Source: Wenjunlia tyrosinilytica (GTDB taxonomy: Bacteria; Actinomycetota; Actinomycetes; Streptomycetales; Streptomycetaceae). From it: a stretch of DNA of 64,000 nucleotides. This document shows positions 17,934 to 26,828 of this stretch, in pieces. Under the pieces are notes generated by a model, which worked only from the letters and a program-made list of their open reading frames with translations, searched no databases and was not told the DNA's origin. Position 1 is the first letter of the stretch. Each line of letters begins with the position of its first letter. A program made the translations under genes and the position numbers. The stretch is taken from NCBI RefSeq assembly GCF_014646055.1, contig NZ_BMMS01000003.1, positions 293,980-357,979 on the forward strand, read 5' to 3'.

Positions 17934-19532
17934 TCAGCTGCCGGAGCCCTTCTCCAGCTCCCAGAAGCGGAAGGTGGAGGAGGCGTCCAGCGTCCACTGC
18001 ACACCGTTGATGTTGTCGCGGTGGGCGATGTACTGGCGTCCCTGCCACAGCGGCAGCAGCGGAACGTCGTTCGCGAGGATTTCCTGCACCTTGGTGAAGT
18101 CGTCGACCACGGCGCTGCGCTCCGCCTGGCGGCGCGAGTCGGGCAGCAGGTTGTTGAGGATGTCGCCGTTCTGGTACGGCGACTTCAGGAAGTTCTTCCT
18201 GCCCACGAACGGCGCGATGTAGTTGTCCGGGTCCGGGAAGTCGGGGTACCAGCCCATGCCGAAGACCTGGAACTTGCGCTTGTTGTAGCCCGCCTGGAAG
18301 TCCTCCCACTGCTTGCCCTGGAGCTGGACCTTGAACAGGCCGCTGCGCTCGAGCTGCCGCTTGATCACGGCGAACTCGTCGGCGGTGGCGGAGCCGTAGT
18401 GGTCCGAGGTGTAGGACAGCGTGAGGCTCACCGGCGTGGAGACGTTGGCCTTCTGCAGAGCCGTACGGGCCTTGTCCCTGTCCGGCTCGCCGTAAGCGTT
18501 GTAGAACGCGTTGATGTGCCCCGGAATGCCCTTGGGGATCATCGAGAACAGAGGCTCGGCGGTGCGCTTGTAGACGTCGCGGACCAGGGCCTTGCGGTCG
18601 ATGAGGTGGGCCATCGCCTGGCGCACGGCGACGTTCTGCACCGACGCGTCCTTGGTGTTGAACACCAGGTACCGGATCTCACTGCCCGGGGCCTCGGTGA
18701 CCTTGATGCCCCTGTCCTCCTCGCCCCCGAGCTGCGTGATCTGCTTGGGCGTGAGGGTGCGGTGGGTCAGGTCGATGTCCTTCTTCTCCAGCGCCTGCTG
18801 CATCTGCGTGGAGTCGGGGAAGTACCGGACCTCGAACTTGCTGTTCTTGGCGTGGATGCTGCCCTCGTAGTTGGCGTTGCCCGTGAACTCCGCCTTGAGC
18901 AGCCGGTGGTGCCTGCCGCCCGAGCGCTGGAGGGAGCTGAGAGCGTAGGGCCCGGAACCGGCGATGCCGTCGTCGGTGCTGAGCTTGTTCGCCGGGTAGG
19001 ACTCCTCGTCCACGATCGCGGCGGCCGGGGTCGCCAGGACGAACGGGAAGGTCGCGTCCGCCTGCTTCAGCATGAAGACGACCGTCTTGTCGTCGGGCGT
19101 CTCGATGCGGTCGAGGTTGCCGAAGAGGCTGGACGGGCCGAAGCCGCTCTCTATCTTGATGGTCCGCTGTATGGAGAACTTGACGTCGGAGGCGGTCAGC
19201 GCATGGCCGTTGGAGAACTTCAGGCCGTCCCGGACGGTGCAGCGGTAGGAGGTGCTGTTCTGGCTGGTGAACACGCACTTCGACGCGGCCTCGGGCTGCG
19301 GCTCCGAGCCGTCGTTGGGATAGCGGAGCAGGGTCTGGAACGTGTTGGTGAACAGGGTCCAGCTGCCGATGTCGTACGCGCCGGCCGGGTCAAGAGTGCC
19401 GATGGAGTCCGTGCTGCCCATCACGATGGGGTCCTGGCTGCCGTCCTTGCCGCCGGAGCTACCGCACCCCGCCAGCAGGGGCACGAGCAGACCGGCCACG
19501 GCCGGCAGCACCAGTAGCTTGGCTCGCTTCAT
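17934..19532 (-). CDS. Peptide ABC transporter substrate-binding lipoprotein (second copy)
   Basis: 532 residues from ATG 19532, about ten bases after AGGAG. The lipoprotein signal ends LLAGC with Cys23. The mature part is a family 5 solute-binding protein (SBP_bac_5): LDPAGAYDIGSWTLFTNTFQ near the start, the LTASDVKFSIQRT segment, and a Trp-rich C-terminal half with FGMGWYPDFPDPDNY. It is clearly a paralogue of the protein at 24855-26441. It is last in the ABC operon, separated from the ATPase gene by a hairpin. Peptides are the likely ligand class. Confidence 0.92.
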   Translation of the reverse strand: MKRAKLLVLPAVAGLLVPLLAGCGSSGGKDGSQDPIVMGSTDSIGTLDPAGAYDIGSWTLFTNTFQTLLRYPNDGSEPQPEAASKCVFTSQNSTSYRCTVRDGLKFSNGHALTASDVKFSIQRTIKIESGFGPSSLFGNLDRIETPDDKTVVFMLKQADATFPFVLATPAAAIVDEESYPANKLSTDDGIAGSGPYALSSLQRSGGRHHRLLKAEFTGNANYEGSIHAKNSKFEVRYFPDSTQMQQALEKKDIDLTHRTLTPKQITQLGGEEDRGIKVTEAPGSEIRYLVFNTKDASVQNVAVRQAMAHLIDRKALVRDVYKRTAEPLFSMIPKGIPGHINAFYNAYGEPDRDKARTALQKANVSTPVSLTLSYTSDHYGSATADEFAVIKRQLERSGLFKVQLQGKQWEDFQAGYNKRKFQVFGMGWYPDFPDPDNYIAPFVGRKNFLKSPYQNGDILNNLLPDSRRQAERSAVVDDFTKVQEILANDVPLLPLWQGRQYIAHRDNINGVQWTLDASSTFRFWELEKGSGS

Positions 19533-19570
19533 CGTTGTGGATCTCCTAGCGCCCTTGTTCCAGTCCCTGC

Positions 19571-19595
19571 GGGCGGTGCCGGTCTGGCACCGCCC
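19571..19595 (-). terminator. Intra-operon hairpin between the ATPase and second binding-protein genes
   Basis: A perfect 10-bp stem (19571-19580 with 19586-19595) lies in the 85-base gap. It may attenuate read-through or protect the 3' end of the upstream message. Confidence 0.5.
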
Positions 19596-19617
19596 GCCCC
19601 CCGATCGCAGTCCTCTG

Positions 19618-20979
19618 TCATGCCTGCGATTCGCCGTAGAGGTGGCAGGCCACCCGTACATCGCTGTCCACGACCGGCAGGAGCTTCGGGTCCGCCGGGG
19701 CGGCGAACTCCACCACGACCTGCCCGCCGTCCTCGCGCATCGTGGTGACGCCACGCCAGAACGGCTCCCGGGGCTCCGTCTCGGAAGCCTCCTCACGCAG
19801 CTGCCTGAGGTACTCCACCAGCTCTGCCGAGTCGTGCCCCTTGCCCGGGGCGAGAGCCACTGTAGTCAGCCTCGGCGCCGAGAGTACGTCGAGGTTGCCA
19901 ATAAGGCCCTTCTCCCTCGCGTACTCCTGCGGCGGCAGGTCCAGCCAGCGCCGCTCGAGCAGCGCCCGAAGGTCCCTGGCCTCCCAGCCGCAGCCGGCCA
20001 GGGCGACGGGGCAGCGCGGGTGGAACGAGCAGCCCAGGGGCGGCTGAGCGGCGTCCGGCACCTCGCCTCGCGGCAGGTCGCGGGGGACGCCGCGGTGCGG
20101 GTCGGGCTCCGGGATCGCCGCGAGGAGCGCCTTGGTGTAGGGGTGTTTGGGATCGCTGAAGACCTGGTCGGTCGGCCCGATCTCGACGATCCTGCCCAAG
20201 TACATGATCGCGATGGTGTCGCAGAAGAACTTGGCGCTGGCCAGGTCGTGCGTGACATAGACGTAGGTGAGGTCCAGGTCCCGCTTGAGGTCCAGCATCA
20301 GCTGAAGGATCTTCGCGCGCACGCTCATGTCGAGCATGGAGATCGGCTCGTCGGCGACGAGCAGCTCCGGATCGGCGATGATCGCGCGGGCGAGGACGGC
20401 ACGCTGCTTCTGCCCGCCGGACAGGTCCGCGGGGAACTTGTCCAGGAACCGCTCCGGCGGGGTCAGGCCCACGCGCTCCAGCGCGTCGGTGACCTTGGCG
20501 TCGTACTCGTCGTCGTCCTTGACCAGGCCGTGGATCCTCAGCGGGTGGCCGACCGCGGTGCGAATGGTCATCGCCGGGTTGAGCGAGGCGTGCGGGTCCT
20601 GGAAGACCATCTGCAGCATGCGCCGCATCGGGCGCAGCCTGCCCTCCCTGAGCTGGGCGAGGTCCTGGCCGCGGTAGGTGATGCTGCCGCCGGTGGCCCG
20701 GTTCAGGCCCAGCAGGGTGCGGCCGAGGGTGGTCTTGCCCGAGCCGGACTCGCCGACCAGGCCGAGGACCTCGCCCTTGCGCAGGGTCAGGTCGACCCCG
20801 TCGACGGCCTTGACGGCGCCCTTCTTGCGGCCGGTGAGGCGCGCGAGCGCTCCCCCGCGCATTCCGAAGTGGACCTGGAGGTCTCGCACCTCCATCAGGA
20901 CGTCCTGCCGGGCGCCGTCACCGGCGCCCCCGTCGGCGTCGAGCACGGCGACGGACTCGGTGTCAGGCTTCGTCGGCAA
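19618..20979 (-). CDS. dppF: Peptide ABC transporter ATP-binding protein (DppF/OppF type)
   Basis: 453 residues, about 100 longer than usual because of a C-terminal extension beyond the oligopeptide domain. Walker A is GESGSGKTT, the signature is LSGGQKQRAVLARAI and Walker B is LLVADEPISMLD. The four-Cys region CSFHPRCPVALAGC marks the oligopeptide/dipeptide C-terminal domain. It overlaps the upstream ATPase gene by 17 bases, so the two are translationally coupled. With DppD it would energise uptake. Confidence 0.93.
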   Translation of the reverse strand: MPTKPDTESVAVLDADGGAGDGARQDVLMEVRDLQVHFGMRGGALARLTGRKKGAVKAVDGVDLTLRKGEVLGLVGESGSGKTTLGRTLLGLNRATGGSITYRGQDLAQLREGRLRPMRRMLQMVFQDPHASLNPAMTIRTAVGHPLRIHGLVKDDDEYDAKVTDALERVGLTPPERFLDKFPADLSGGQKQRAVLARAIIADPELLVADEPISMLDMSVRAKILQLMLDLKRDLDLTYVYVTHDLASAKFFCDTIAIMYLGRIVEIGPTDQVFSDPKHPYTKALLAAIPEPDPHRGVPRDLPRGEVPDAAQPPLGCSFHPRCPVALAGCGWEARDLRALLERRWLDLPPQEYAREKGLIGNLDVLSAPRLTTVALAPGKGHDSAELVEYLRQLREEASETEPREPFWRGVTTMREDGGQVVVEFAAPADPKLLPVVDSDVRVACHLYGESQA

Positions 20980-22054
20980 CGCTGATCTCCTTCACCGCGA
21001 GCGGCTCGCGCCCGTCCTTACCCAACTCCTCGCCCAGCGAGGGGTCCGCCTCCAATGCCTGGTGCCAGCAGGCGCTGCGCACTCCGCCGGCAAGCACCAC
21101 CTCGGGCGGCTCGTGCTCCTCGCATCCGCGCATGGCCACCGGGCAACGGGCCGCGAACCGGCAGCCCTCGAGGGGCCGGCCGAGGTCCGGCGGGCTGCCG
21201 GGGATGTAGTGCAGTCCCGTGGTGGACAGCGAGATGGTGGAGCGGAGCAGCTCCTTGGTGTACGGGTGCTGCGGGTTGGCGAAGACCTCGCGGGCATCGC
21301 CCTGCTCGACGATGTGCCCCGCGTACATCACCGCGACCCGGTCACACGCTTCGGCGACGATACCTAGGTTGTGGGTGATGAGCACAAGGGCTGTGTCGAA
21401 GTTCTTGCGAAGGTCGGCGAGGATCTTGATGATCTGCGCCTCGACGAGGACGTCCAGAGCGGTCGTCGGCTCGTCGGCGACGACGAAGGCCGGACGCAGC
21501 ACCAGCGCCAGGGCGATCATGATGCGCTGGCGCATACCGCCGGAGAACTCGTGCGGGTAGGAGTTGTAGCGGCTGGGCGGGATACCCATGCCGCGCAGCG
21601 CCTCCAGTGCCCGCTCGCGGATCGCGGTCTTCGACAGCTTGCGCTCGTGGGTGCGCAGGGCCTCCTCGAAGTGCTCCGAGATCTTCATCAGCGGGTTGAG
21701 CCGGGTCATCGGCTCCTGGAAGATCAGACCGAGGTCGGGGCCGCGCAGCTTCTGGAGCCGCTTGGGCGGCAGGCCGACGAGGTTGGTGCCCTTGAAGTCG
21801 ACCACGCCGGACAGCGCGGTGCCGGTGGGGGTCAGACCGAGGACGCCGCGGCCGAGCGTCGACTTGCCGCAGCCGGACTCGCCGACCAGGCCGAGGGTCT
21901 CTCCGGGGCGGACGTCGAAGGTGACACCGTCGACGGCCCGGACGGGGCCGCGCTCGGTGCCGTACCAGACCCGCAGATCACGAACGGACAGCACGGGCTC
22001 GCGCTCCCCGCCTGCGGCGTCGGCCGCCTCAGCGGCAGCGGTGGTGGTGGCCAT
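20963..22054 (-). CDS. dppD: Peptide ABC transporter ATP-binding protein (DppD/OppD type)
   Basis: 363 residues. Walker A is GESGCGKST, the signature is FSGGMRQRIMIALAL, Walker B is FVVADEPTTALD, and the C-terminal domain holds CRFAARCPVAMRGC. The start ATG shares its A with the stop TGA of the upstream permease gene, indicating translational coupling. It partners DppF on the cytoplasmic face of the DppBC channel. Confidence 0.94.
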   Translation of the reverse strand: MATTTAAAEAADAAGGEREPVLSVRDLRVWYGTERGPVRAVDGVTFDVRPGETLGLVGESGCGKSTLGRGVLGLTPTGTALSGVVDFKGTNLVGLPPKRLQKLRGPDLGLIFQEPMTRLNPLMKISEHFEEALRTHERKLSKTAIRERALEALRGMGIPPSRYNSYPHEFSGGMRQRIMIALALVLRPAFVVADEPTTALDVLVEAQIIKILADLRKNFDTALVLITHNLGIVAEACDRVAVMYAGHIVEQGDAREVFANPQHPYTKELLRSTISLSTTGLHYIPGSPPDLGRPLEGCRFAARCPVAMRGCEEHEPPEVVLAGGVRSACWHQALEADPSLGEELGKDGREPLAVKEISVADEA

Positions 22055-23733
22055 CAGCCCTCCTTCGAGGCGTCGGAGGCGGTGCCGGACCCGCCGGCGG
22101 CGGACCCGGAATCAGCGGCGCCGGCCGCGGACTCGGAAGTGGCAGCAGTCTCCGCGCCAGCGCGAGCGTGCGCCCCGGCCCCGGGCTCGGACTCGGACTC
22201 GGACGCGGACGCGGACTCCACCGGAGTCTCGGACTCGGACGCAGCCTCGGGCTCGGACGCAGACTCCACCGGAGTCTCGGACCCGGCCGGAGTCTTGGCC
22301 TGGGCCGGAGTCCCGGCCTCCACCGGAGTCTCAGACGCGGACGGAGTCTCGGCCTGGGCCGGAGTCCCGGCCTCCACCGGAGTCTCAGACGAGGACGCGG
22401 ACTCGGCCAGAGTCTCGGCCTGGGCCGGAGTCCCGGACTCCGACTCGGACGTGGCCGCAGACTCGGACTCGGCGGGGGCCTGGGCCGCGGTCTCCGGCTT
22501 GGACTCGGACGTCGCCGGGCCCGCCGCCTCGGCGGCGGGCTCTGCCTGGCCCTCGGCGTCGGCCGCGGGCTCGGACACGACGGGAGACTGCGCGTCGGCG
22601 GGGTTCTGCGGTGCGTCCGCGGCGGAGTCGCCTGCCGTCGCGGGTTGTGCCTCGGCCGGGGTCCGCGCCCCCCCGGGGGCGGCCTCGGCCGCGACCGGGG
22701 TCGTCGCGGCGCCCGCCACGACCACTCGCCGGGAGGCGAGGCCGCTCGGGATCAGGACCTTGGTGATGCGGCGGCGGCGCGTTGTCGGGTTGAGGACGTC
22801 GTTCAGGCCCTCGCCGAGCAGGGTGAAGCCCAGGATCGAGAAGAGCACCGCCAGCCCCGGGAAGAGGGCGGTCCACCACATGCCGGCGTTCACGTCGTCG
22901 ATGGCGCGCTCGAGGTCGTAGCCCCACTCCGCCGCCTCGGTGGGCTCGATGCCCATGCCGAGGAAGCCCAGGCCCGCCAGCGTGGAGATGGCGTCGGCCG
23001 CGTTCATCGTGGTGATGACCGGCACCGACTGGACCACGTTGGAGAACAGGTACTTGCGGATGACCACGGACGGCTTCGCGCCCATGGCGCGCGCCGCCTC
23101 GACATAGGTGGCCTCGCGCGCGGACAGCGCCGAGCTGCGGACCACCCGGAAGTACTGCGGGATGTACACCACCGTGATCGCGAGCGCCGCGGTCACGACG
23201 CTGCCGCCGATGATGCCGGAGAAGATGAAGCCCGCGACGATCGCCAGCAGCAGGTACGGGAAGGCGAAGAGCGCGTCCATGATCAGCACCAGGACGCGGT
23301 CGAGCCATCCGCCGAAGTACCCGGAGAGCAGGCCGAGCACCACGCCGATGACCAGCGAGAAGATCACGGCGAGGATCATGACCTCGAGCGCGGTGCGCGC
23401 GCCGTAGATCACCCGGGTGAGCACGTCGAGGTTCTGGACGGTGGTGCCGAACAGATGGCTGCCGCCGGGCTCTCCCTGCTTGGGGAAGCGCTCGCCGCCG
23501 CTGCTGTACTGGTCGAAGTCGTAGGGCGCGATCAGCGGAGCGAAGATCGCCACGAGCACGAAGAGCGTGCTGATGCCGAACCCGGTCCACAGCAGGGCCT
23601 TGGGTACACCCCGGGCCTGCTTGACGGGCGCGAACGTGCGGCGCAGCCCCTGGAAGCGGCCCGGCTTCGCCTTGCCCGCGACGGGCTCGACGAGGTCGGG
23701 GTCGGTGGGAGGAAGAAGCGCTGTCTGGGTCAT
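22054..23733 (-). CDS. dppC: Peptide ABC transporter permease (DppC type) with a long low-complexity tail
   Basis: 559 residues where the family has about 300-340. The N-terminal region before the first membrane helix and the BPD_transp_1 domain (about 100-320, with the EAA-type loop EAARAMGAKPSVVIRKYL) are normal. After RRRITKVLIPSGLASRR the remaining 220 residues are a tail of Ala, Glu, Ser, Thr and Pro, with repeats of SETPVEAGTPAQAET. At the DNA level a 40-base block at 22297-22336 recurs exactly at 22351-22390. The tail should be cytoplasmic if the usual topology holds. Its stop overlaps the dppD start by one base. Confidence 0.92.
   Translation of the reverse strand: MTQTALLPPTDPDLVEPVAGKAKPGRFQGLRRTFAPVKQARGVPKALLWTGFGISTLFVLVAIFAPLIAPYDFDQYSSGGERFPKQGEPGGSHLFGTTVQNLDVLTRVIYGARTALEVMILAVIFSLVIGVVLGLLSGYFGGWLDRVLVLIMDALFAFPYLLLAIVAGFIFSGIIGGSVVTAALAITVVYIPQYFRVVRSSALSAREATYVEAARAMGAKPSVVIRKYLFSNVVQSVPVITTMNAADAISTLAGLGFLGMGIEPTEAAEWGYDLERAIDDVNAGMWWTALFPGLAVLFSILGFTLLGEGLNDVLNPTTRRRRITKVLIPSGLASRRVVVAGAATTPVAAEAAPGGARTPAEAQPATAGDSAADAPQNPADAQSPVVSEPAADAEGQAEPAAEAAGPATSESKPETAAQAPAESESAATSESESGTPAQAETLAESASSSETPVEAGTPAQAETPSASETPVEAGTPAQAKTPAGSETPVESASEPEAASESETPVESASASESESEPGAGAHARAGAETAATSESAAGAADSGSAAGGSGTASDASKEG
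22297..22436. repeat. 54-bp-period repeat coding for the DppC tail
   Basis: The 40 bases at 22297-22336 are repeated exactly at 22351-22390, a period of 54 bp or 18 codons. The first 20 bases recur once more at 22417. The repeat is in frame and encodes PVEAGTPAQAET-like units. Confidence 0.85.
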
Positions 23734-24755
23734 CAGTACCGCACCCTCGGGTCGATCAGGGCGTTGACGAAGTCGATCAGCATGCTGATGAACACCACCA
23801 CGAGGGCGAAGACGGTGACGATGCCCTGGACTGCGACATAGTCGCGCTGGTTGATGTACTGGATCAGCATCAGGCCGATGCCGGGCCAGTTGAAGGTCTT
23901 CTCGGTGAGCACCGCCCCGCCGAGGAGCATGGCGACCTGGAGTCCGAGCACGGTGATCACCGGGACGAGCGCGTTGCGGAAGGCGTGCTTGGTGACGACC
24001 GCGCTCTCCTTGATGCCGCGGGCGCGCGCCGCCTCGATGTAGTCGCCCTGCAGGGTCTGGATGACGTTCACCCGGATCATGCGGATGAAGACGCCGACGA
24101 TGAGCAGGCCCAGGGTGACCGACGGCAGCACGAGGTGCAGGAGCGCGTCGTTGACGGCGTCCCAGTTGCCGGCGATCATCGCGTCGACGATGTAGATGTG
24201 CGTCGTCGTGTCTACGTTGAGCGACATGAGCTGGTCCGCCTGGTCGGAGACCGGCAGCGAGCCGCCGCTGAAGACGAGCTGCGCGAGCAGGCCGGTGACG
24301 AAGACCGGGGCCGCGTACGTGGTGATGCTGAAGACCCGGGCGCCGACGTCGAAGGCGCTGTCCCGGAAGCGGCCGGAGAACAGGCCGATCGGCAGGCCGA
24401 TGAGGATCGCGACGATCAGGGCGCCGATCGTGAGGCTGAGGGTCGCTCCGCCGTTGTCGACGATGAGGTCGGTGACTTTGCGGTGGTCGACGAAGGTTGT
24501 ACCGAAGTCGAGATGCGCGACGTTGCTGATGTAGTTCCAGTACTGCTCGAGAAGCGGCTTGTCCAAGCCCGCTATGTGGCGCTTCTCCGCCAGCTGTGCG
24601 GCGCTGAGCTTCCCGCCGGCGGCGGCCGACACGGGGTCACCGGGGGCCACCCGCATCAGGACGAAGACCAGCGTGAGCAGGATGAGCACCATCGGAACTG
24701 CCAGCAACAGCCGCTGGACGATGTAACGTCCCAGGCCGCCTGACTGCTTGCTCAT
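23733..24755 (-). CDS. dppB: Peptide ABC transporter permease (DppB type)
   Basis: 340 residues from ATG 24755 (MSKQSGGLGRYIVQRLLLAV). Family features are the N-terminal membrane helix with the MRVAPGDP loop, about six membrane spans, and the EAARARGIKESAVVTKHAFRN coupling loop. The stop overlaps the dppC start by one base. It forms the membrane channel with DppC. A GC-rich hairpin separates it from the upstream binding-protein gene. Confidence 0.93.
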   Translation of the reverse strand: MSKQSGGLGRYIVQRLLLAVPMVLILLTLVFVLMRVAPGDPVSAAAGGKLSAAQLAEKRHIAGLDKPLLEQYWNYISNVAHLDFGTTFVDHRKVTDLIVDNGGATLSLTIGALIVAILIGLPIGLFSGRFRDSAFDVGARVFSITTYAAPVFVTGLLAQLVFSGGSLPVSDQADQLMSLNVDTTTHIYIVDAMIAGNWDAVNDALLHLVLPSVTLGLLIVGVFIRMIRVNVIQTLQGDYIEAARARGIKESAVVTKHAFRNALVPVITVLGLQVAMLLGGAVLTEKTFNWPGIGLMLIQYINQRDYVAVQGIVTVFALVVVFISMLIDFVNALIDPRVRY

Positions 24756-24783
24756 AGGTTCGTTTCTCTCCATGACGCCGGGT

Positions 24784-24818
24784 GGGGCGCGGACGGGTGG
24801 AACCCCCGTCCGCGCCCC
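24784..24818 (-). terminator. Intra-operon hairpin between first binding-protein gene and dppB
   Basis: A perfect 14-bp stem (24784-24797 with 24805-24818) and 7-nt loop lie 36 bases past the stop of the binding-protein gene. Such partial terminators typically keep binding-protein mRNA in excess of permease mRNA. Confidence 0.6.
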
Positions 24819-24854
24819 CGCGGCGTCCGTCAATGACTGACAGGTGCCAGGTAA

Positions 24855-26441
24855 CTACTTCTTGCCCTTGCCCACGAGCCAGAAGCGGAAGATGTACGAC
24901 GGGTCGAAGGTGTCCTGGACACCGGTCACACCGTCGCGCACGACGCCGTTCTGCTTGCCCTGCCAGACCGGCAGCAGCGGAACGTCCTCGGCGGTGATCT
25001 TCTGGATCTCCGCGAAGGCGGCCTCGCGGACCTTGGCGTCCGAGCTGGCGAGCTCCTTGTCGAGCTGCTTGTTGACGGCCGCGTTCTTGTAGTTGTTGGT
25101 GAAGTAGCCACCATCACGCAGGAACGGGCTGGAGTAGTTGTCCGAGTCCGGGAAGTCCGGGTACCAGCCGAGGCCGAAGACCGGGTACTGGTCCTCGTCG
25201 AAGGCGGCCTTCTGGAACTGCTCCCAGGCGCTGGTGTCGAGCTTGACCTTGAACAGGCCGGTCGCCTCGAGCTGGCGCTTGATCTCGGTGAACTCGTCGG
25301 TGGTGACGGCGCCGTACTTCTCCGGGCTCGACCACAGGTCGATGCTGACCGGGGTCTTGACCTTGGCCTTCTTCAGGATGCCGGCGGCCTTGTCCTTGGA
25401 CGGGGCACCGTACTTGTCCTTGAACGCCTGGGTCGCGCCGGCGACACCCTGCGGGACCATCGAGTACAGCGGCGTGACGTTGCCGTTGTAGACGTTCTTG
25501 GCGATGGCGTCGCGGTCGAGCACCTGGGCGAACGCCTGGCGCACGGCCTTGTTGTCCACCGGCTTGCTCTTGACGTTGAACGTCAGGTAGCGGATGTCCG
25601 CGCCCGCGCCCTGGACGACGGAGACGCCCTTGGACTTCTCCTTGCCGATCGCGTCGAGCGTGGTCGGGGAGAGCTTGCCGTAGGCGACGTCGACCTTGCC
25701 GTTCTCCACGGCCTGCTTCAGCGTCGACTCCTGGCTGAAGAACTGGAGGACGAACTGCTTGGCCTTGGGCTTGCGGTTGCCCTTGTACTCCTTGTTGGCG
25801 ATGAACGACGCCAGCTGCTTCGGCTTGTACTTGTCCAGCGTGTAGACGCCGGAGCCGATGCTCTTGCTGACCGCCGAGACCTTGTCCGCCGGGTAGACGT
25901 CCGGCTTGTCGCTCGGGACGATCGCGGCGGCACCGGTGGTCAGCACCTGCGGGAAGGTGGCGTCGGGGCGCTTGAGGTGGAAGACCACCGTCTTGGCGTC
26001 CTTGGCCTCGACCGACTGCATGGAGCCGAAGAGCGTGGAGGCGCCCGTCGGGTCGGCGATCTTGACGACGCGCTTGATGGAGAACGCGACGTCCTCAGCG
26101 GTGAGGTCGCTGCCGTCGGAGAACTTCTGCCCGCTCTTCAGCGTGCAGGTGAAGGTCTTGGGGTCGCCGAAGCTGCACTTCTCGGCCGCGTCCGGGCTGT
26201 ACTCCTTGGCGCCGGCCTCATAGGTGAGGAGCGTCTGGAACGTGTTGTAGATAACCGTCCAGGAGCCCAGGTCGTACGTCTTTGCCGGGTCGAGCGACTG
26301 CACCGGCTCAGTGGTGCCCATGATGACGGCCCCCCCACCGGAAGAGCCGGACGAGTCGTTCTTGTCGCCGCCGCACGCAGCCACAGTCAGAGCCATCAGG
26401 CCGACAGTGGAGGCAGCCACGACGCGCTTGGTACGTGACAT
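24855..26441 (-). CDS. Peptide ABC transporter substrate-binding lipoprotein (first copy)
   Basis: 528 residues from ATG 26441, behind AAGGGGAT. The signal ends TVAAC with Cys23. The SBP_bac_5 domain has LDPAKTYDLGSWTVIYNTFQ, LTAEDVAFSIKRVVKI and FGLGWYPDFPDSDNY. It closely parallels the protein at 17934-19532 along its full length, so the operon carries a duplicated receptor. It is the promoter-proximal gene and probably the most highly expressed. Confidence 0.93.
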   Translation of the reverse strand: MSRTKRVVAASTVGLMALTVAACGGDKNDSSGSSGGGAVIMGTTEPVQSLDPAKTYDLGSWTVIYNTFQTLLTYEAGAKEYSPDAAEKCSFGDPKTFTCTLKSGQKFSDGSDLTAEDVAFSIKRVVKIADPTGASTLFGSMQSVEAKDAKTVVFHLKRPDATFPQVLTTGAAAIVPSDKPDVYPADKVSAVSKSIGSGVYTLDKYKPKQLASFIANKEYKGNRKPKAKQFVLQFFSQESTLKQAVENGKVDVAYGKLSPTTLDAIGKEKSKGVSVVQGAGADIRYLTFNVKSKPVDNKAVRQAFAQVLDRDAIAKNVYNGNVTPLYSMVPQGVAGATQAFKDKYGAPSKDKAAGILKKAKVKTPVSIDLWSSPEKYGAVTTDEFTEIKRQLEATGLFKVKLDTSAWEQFQKAAFDEDQYPVFGLGWYPDFPDSDNYSSPFLRDGGYFTNNYKNAAVNKQLDKELASSDAKVREAAFAEIQKITAEDVPLLPVWQGKQNGVVRDGVTGVQDTFDPSYIFRFWLVGKGKK

Positions 26442-26828
26442 CAAAGAATCCCCTTGCTCAAACGCCGACCGAAGATTCGGCATTGATCAGGCAGGACCCT
26501 AGTGCGAAGGCGCGGTTGTCTCAGAACACGGACATGTCCCAGCGAAATCACGCGCCGATAACAGCAGCTCACTCACCGATTTCCGAACAGTGGAACCAAG
26601 GCCGCCTACTGTCACCAAAGCGGACACATGCCCCTGCCTCAAAGGCGCCTCAACACCCCTGAGAACAGGCGTCGGCAACACTGTCGATGGGATTGACTGT
26701 GAGATAAATCACGGCATGAACTCGGTTGACGAGGAACCGGAATCGGCCAAGACCGAAGTCACACCGAATGAGCGGTCGGCGACCTGGAGTCATGACCATG
26801 GAAATCATGATTTCGCTGGGTGTTCCGG
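26442..26828. other. Intergenic region upstream of the peptide transporter operon
   Basis: 387 bases with no supported gene; short open frames here lack ribosome sites and family features. It is less GC-rich than its surroundings. It holds the candidate promoter described separately and a perfect 14-bp palindrome GAAATCATGATTTC at 26801-26814, fifteen bases past the HAD gene stop. Confidence 0.6.
26496..26523 (-). promoter_or_regulatory. Candidate promoter of the peptide transporter operon
   Basis: On the minus strand GAGACA (26523-26518) is followed after 16 bases by TAGGGT (26501-26496), a common Streptomyces -10 form. It lies 55 bases upstream of the binding-protein start. Confidence 0.4.

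Noticed and set aside
26590..26820. Small genes in the region upstream of the peptide transporter operon
   Set aside because: Short open frames lack ribosome sites, codon bias and family features; the region fits a promoter and 3' flank better.
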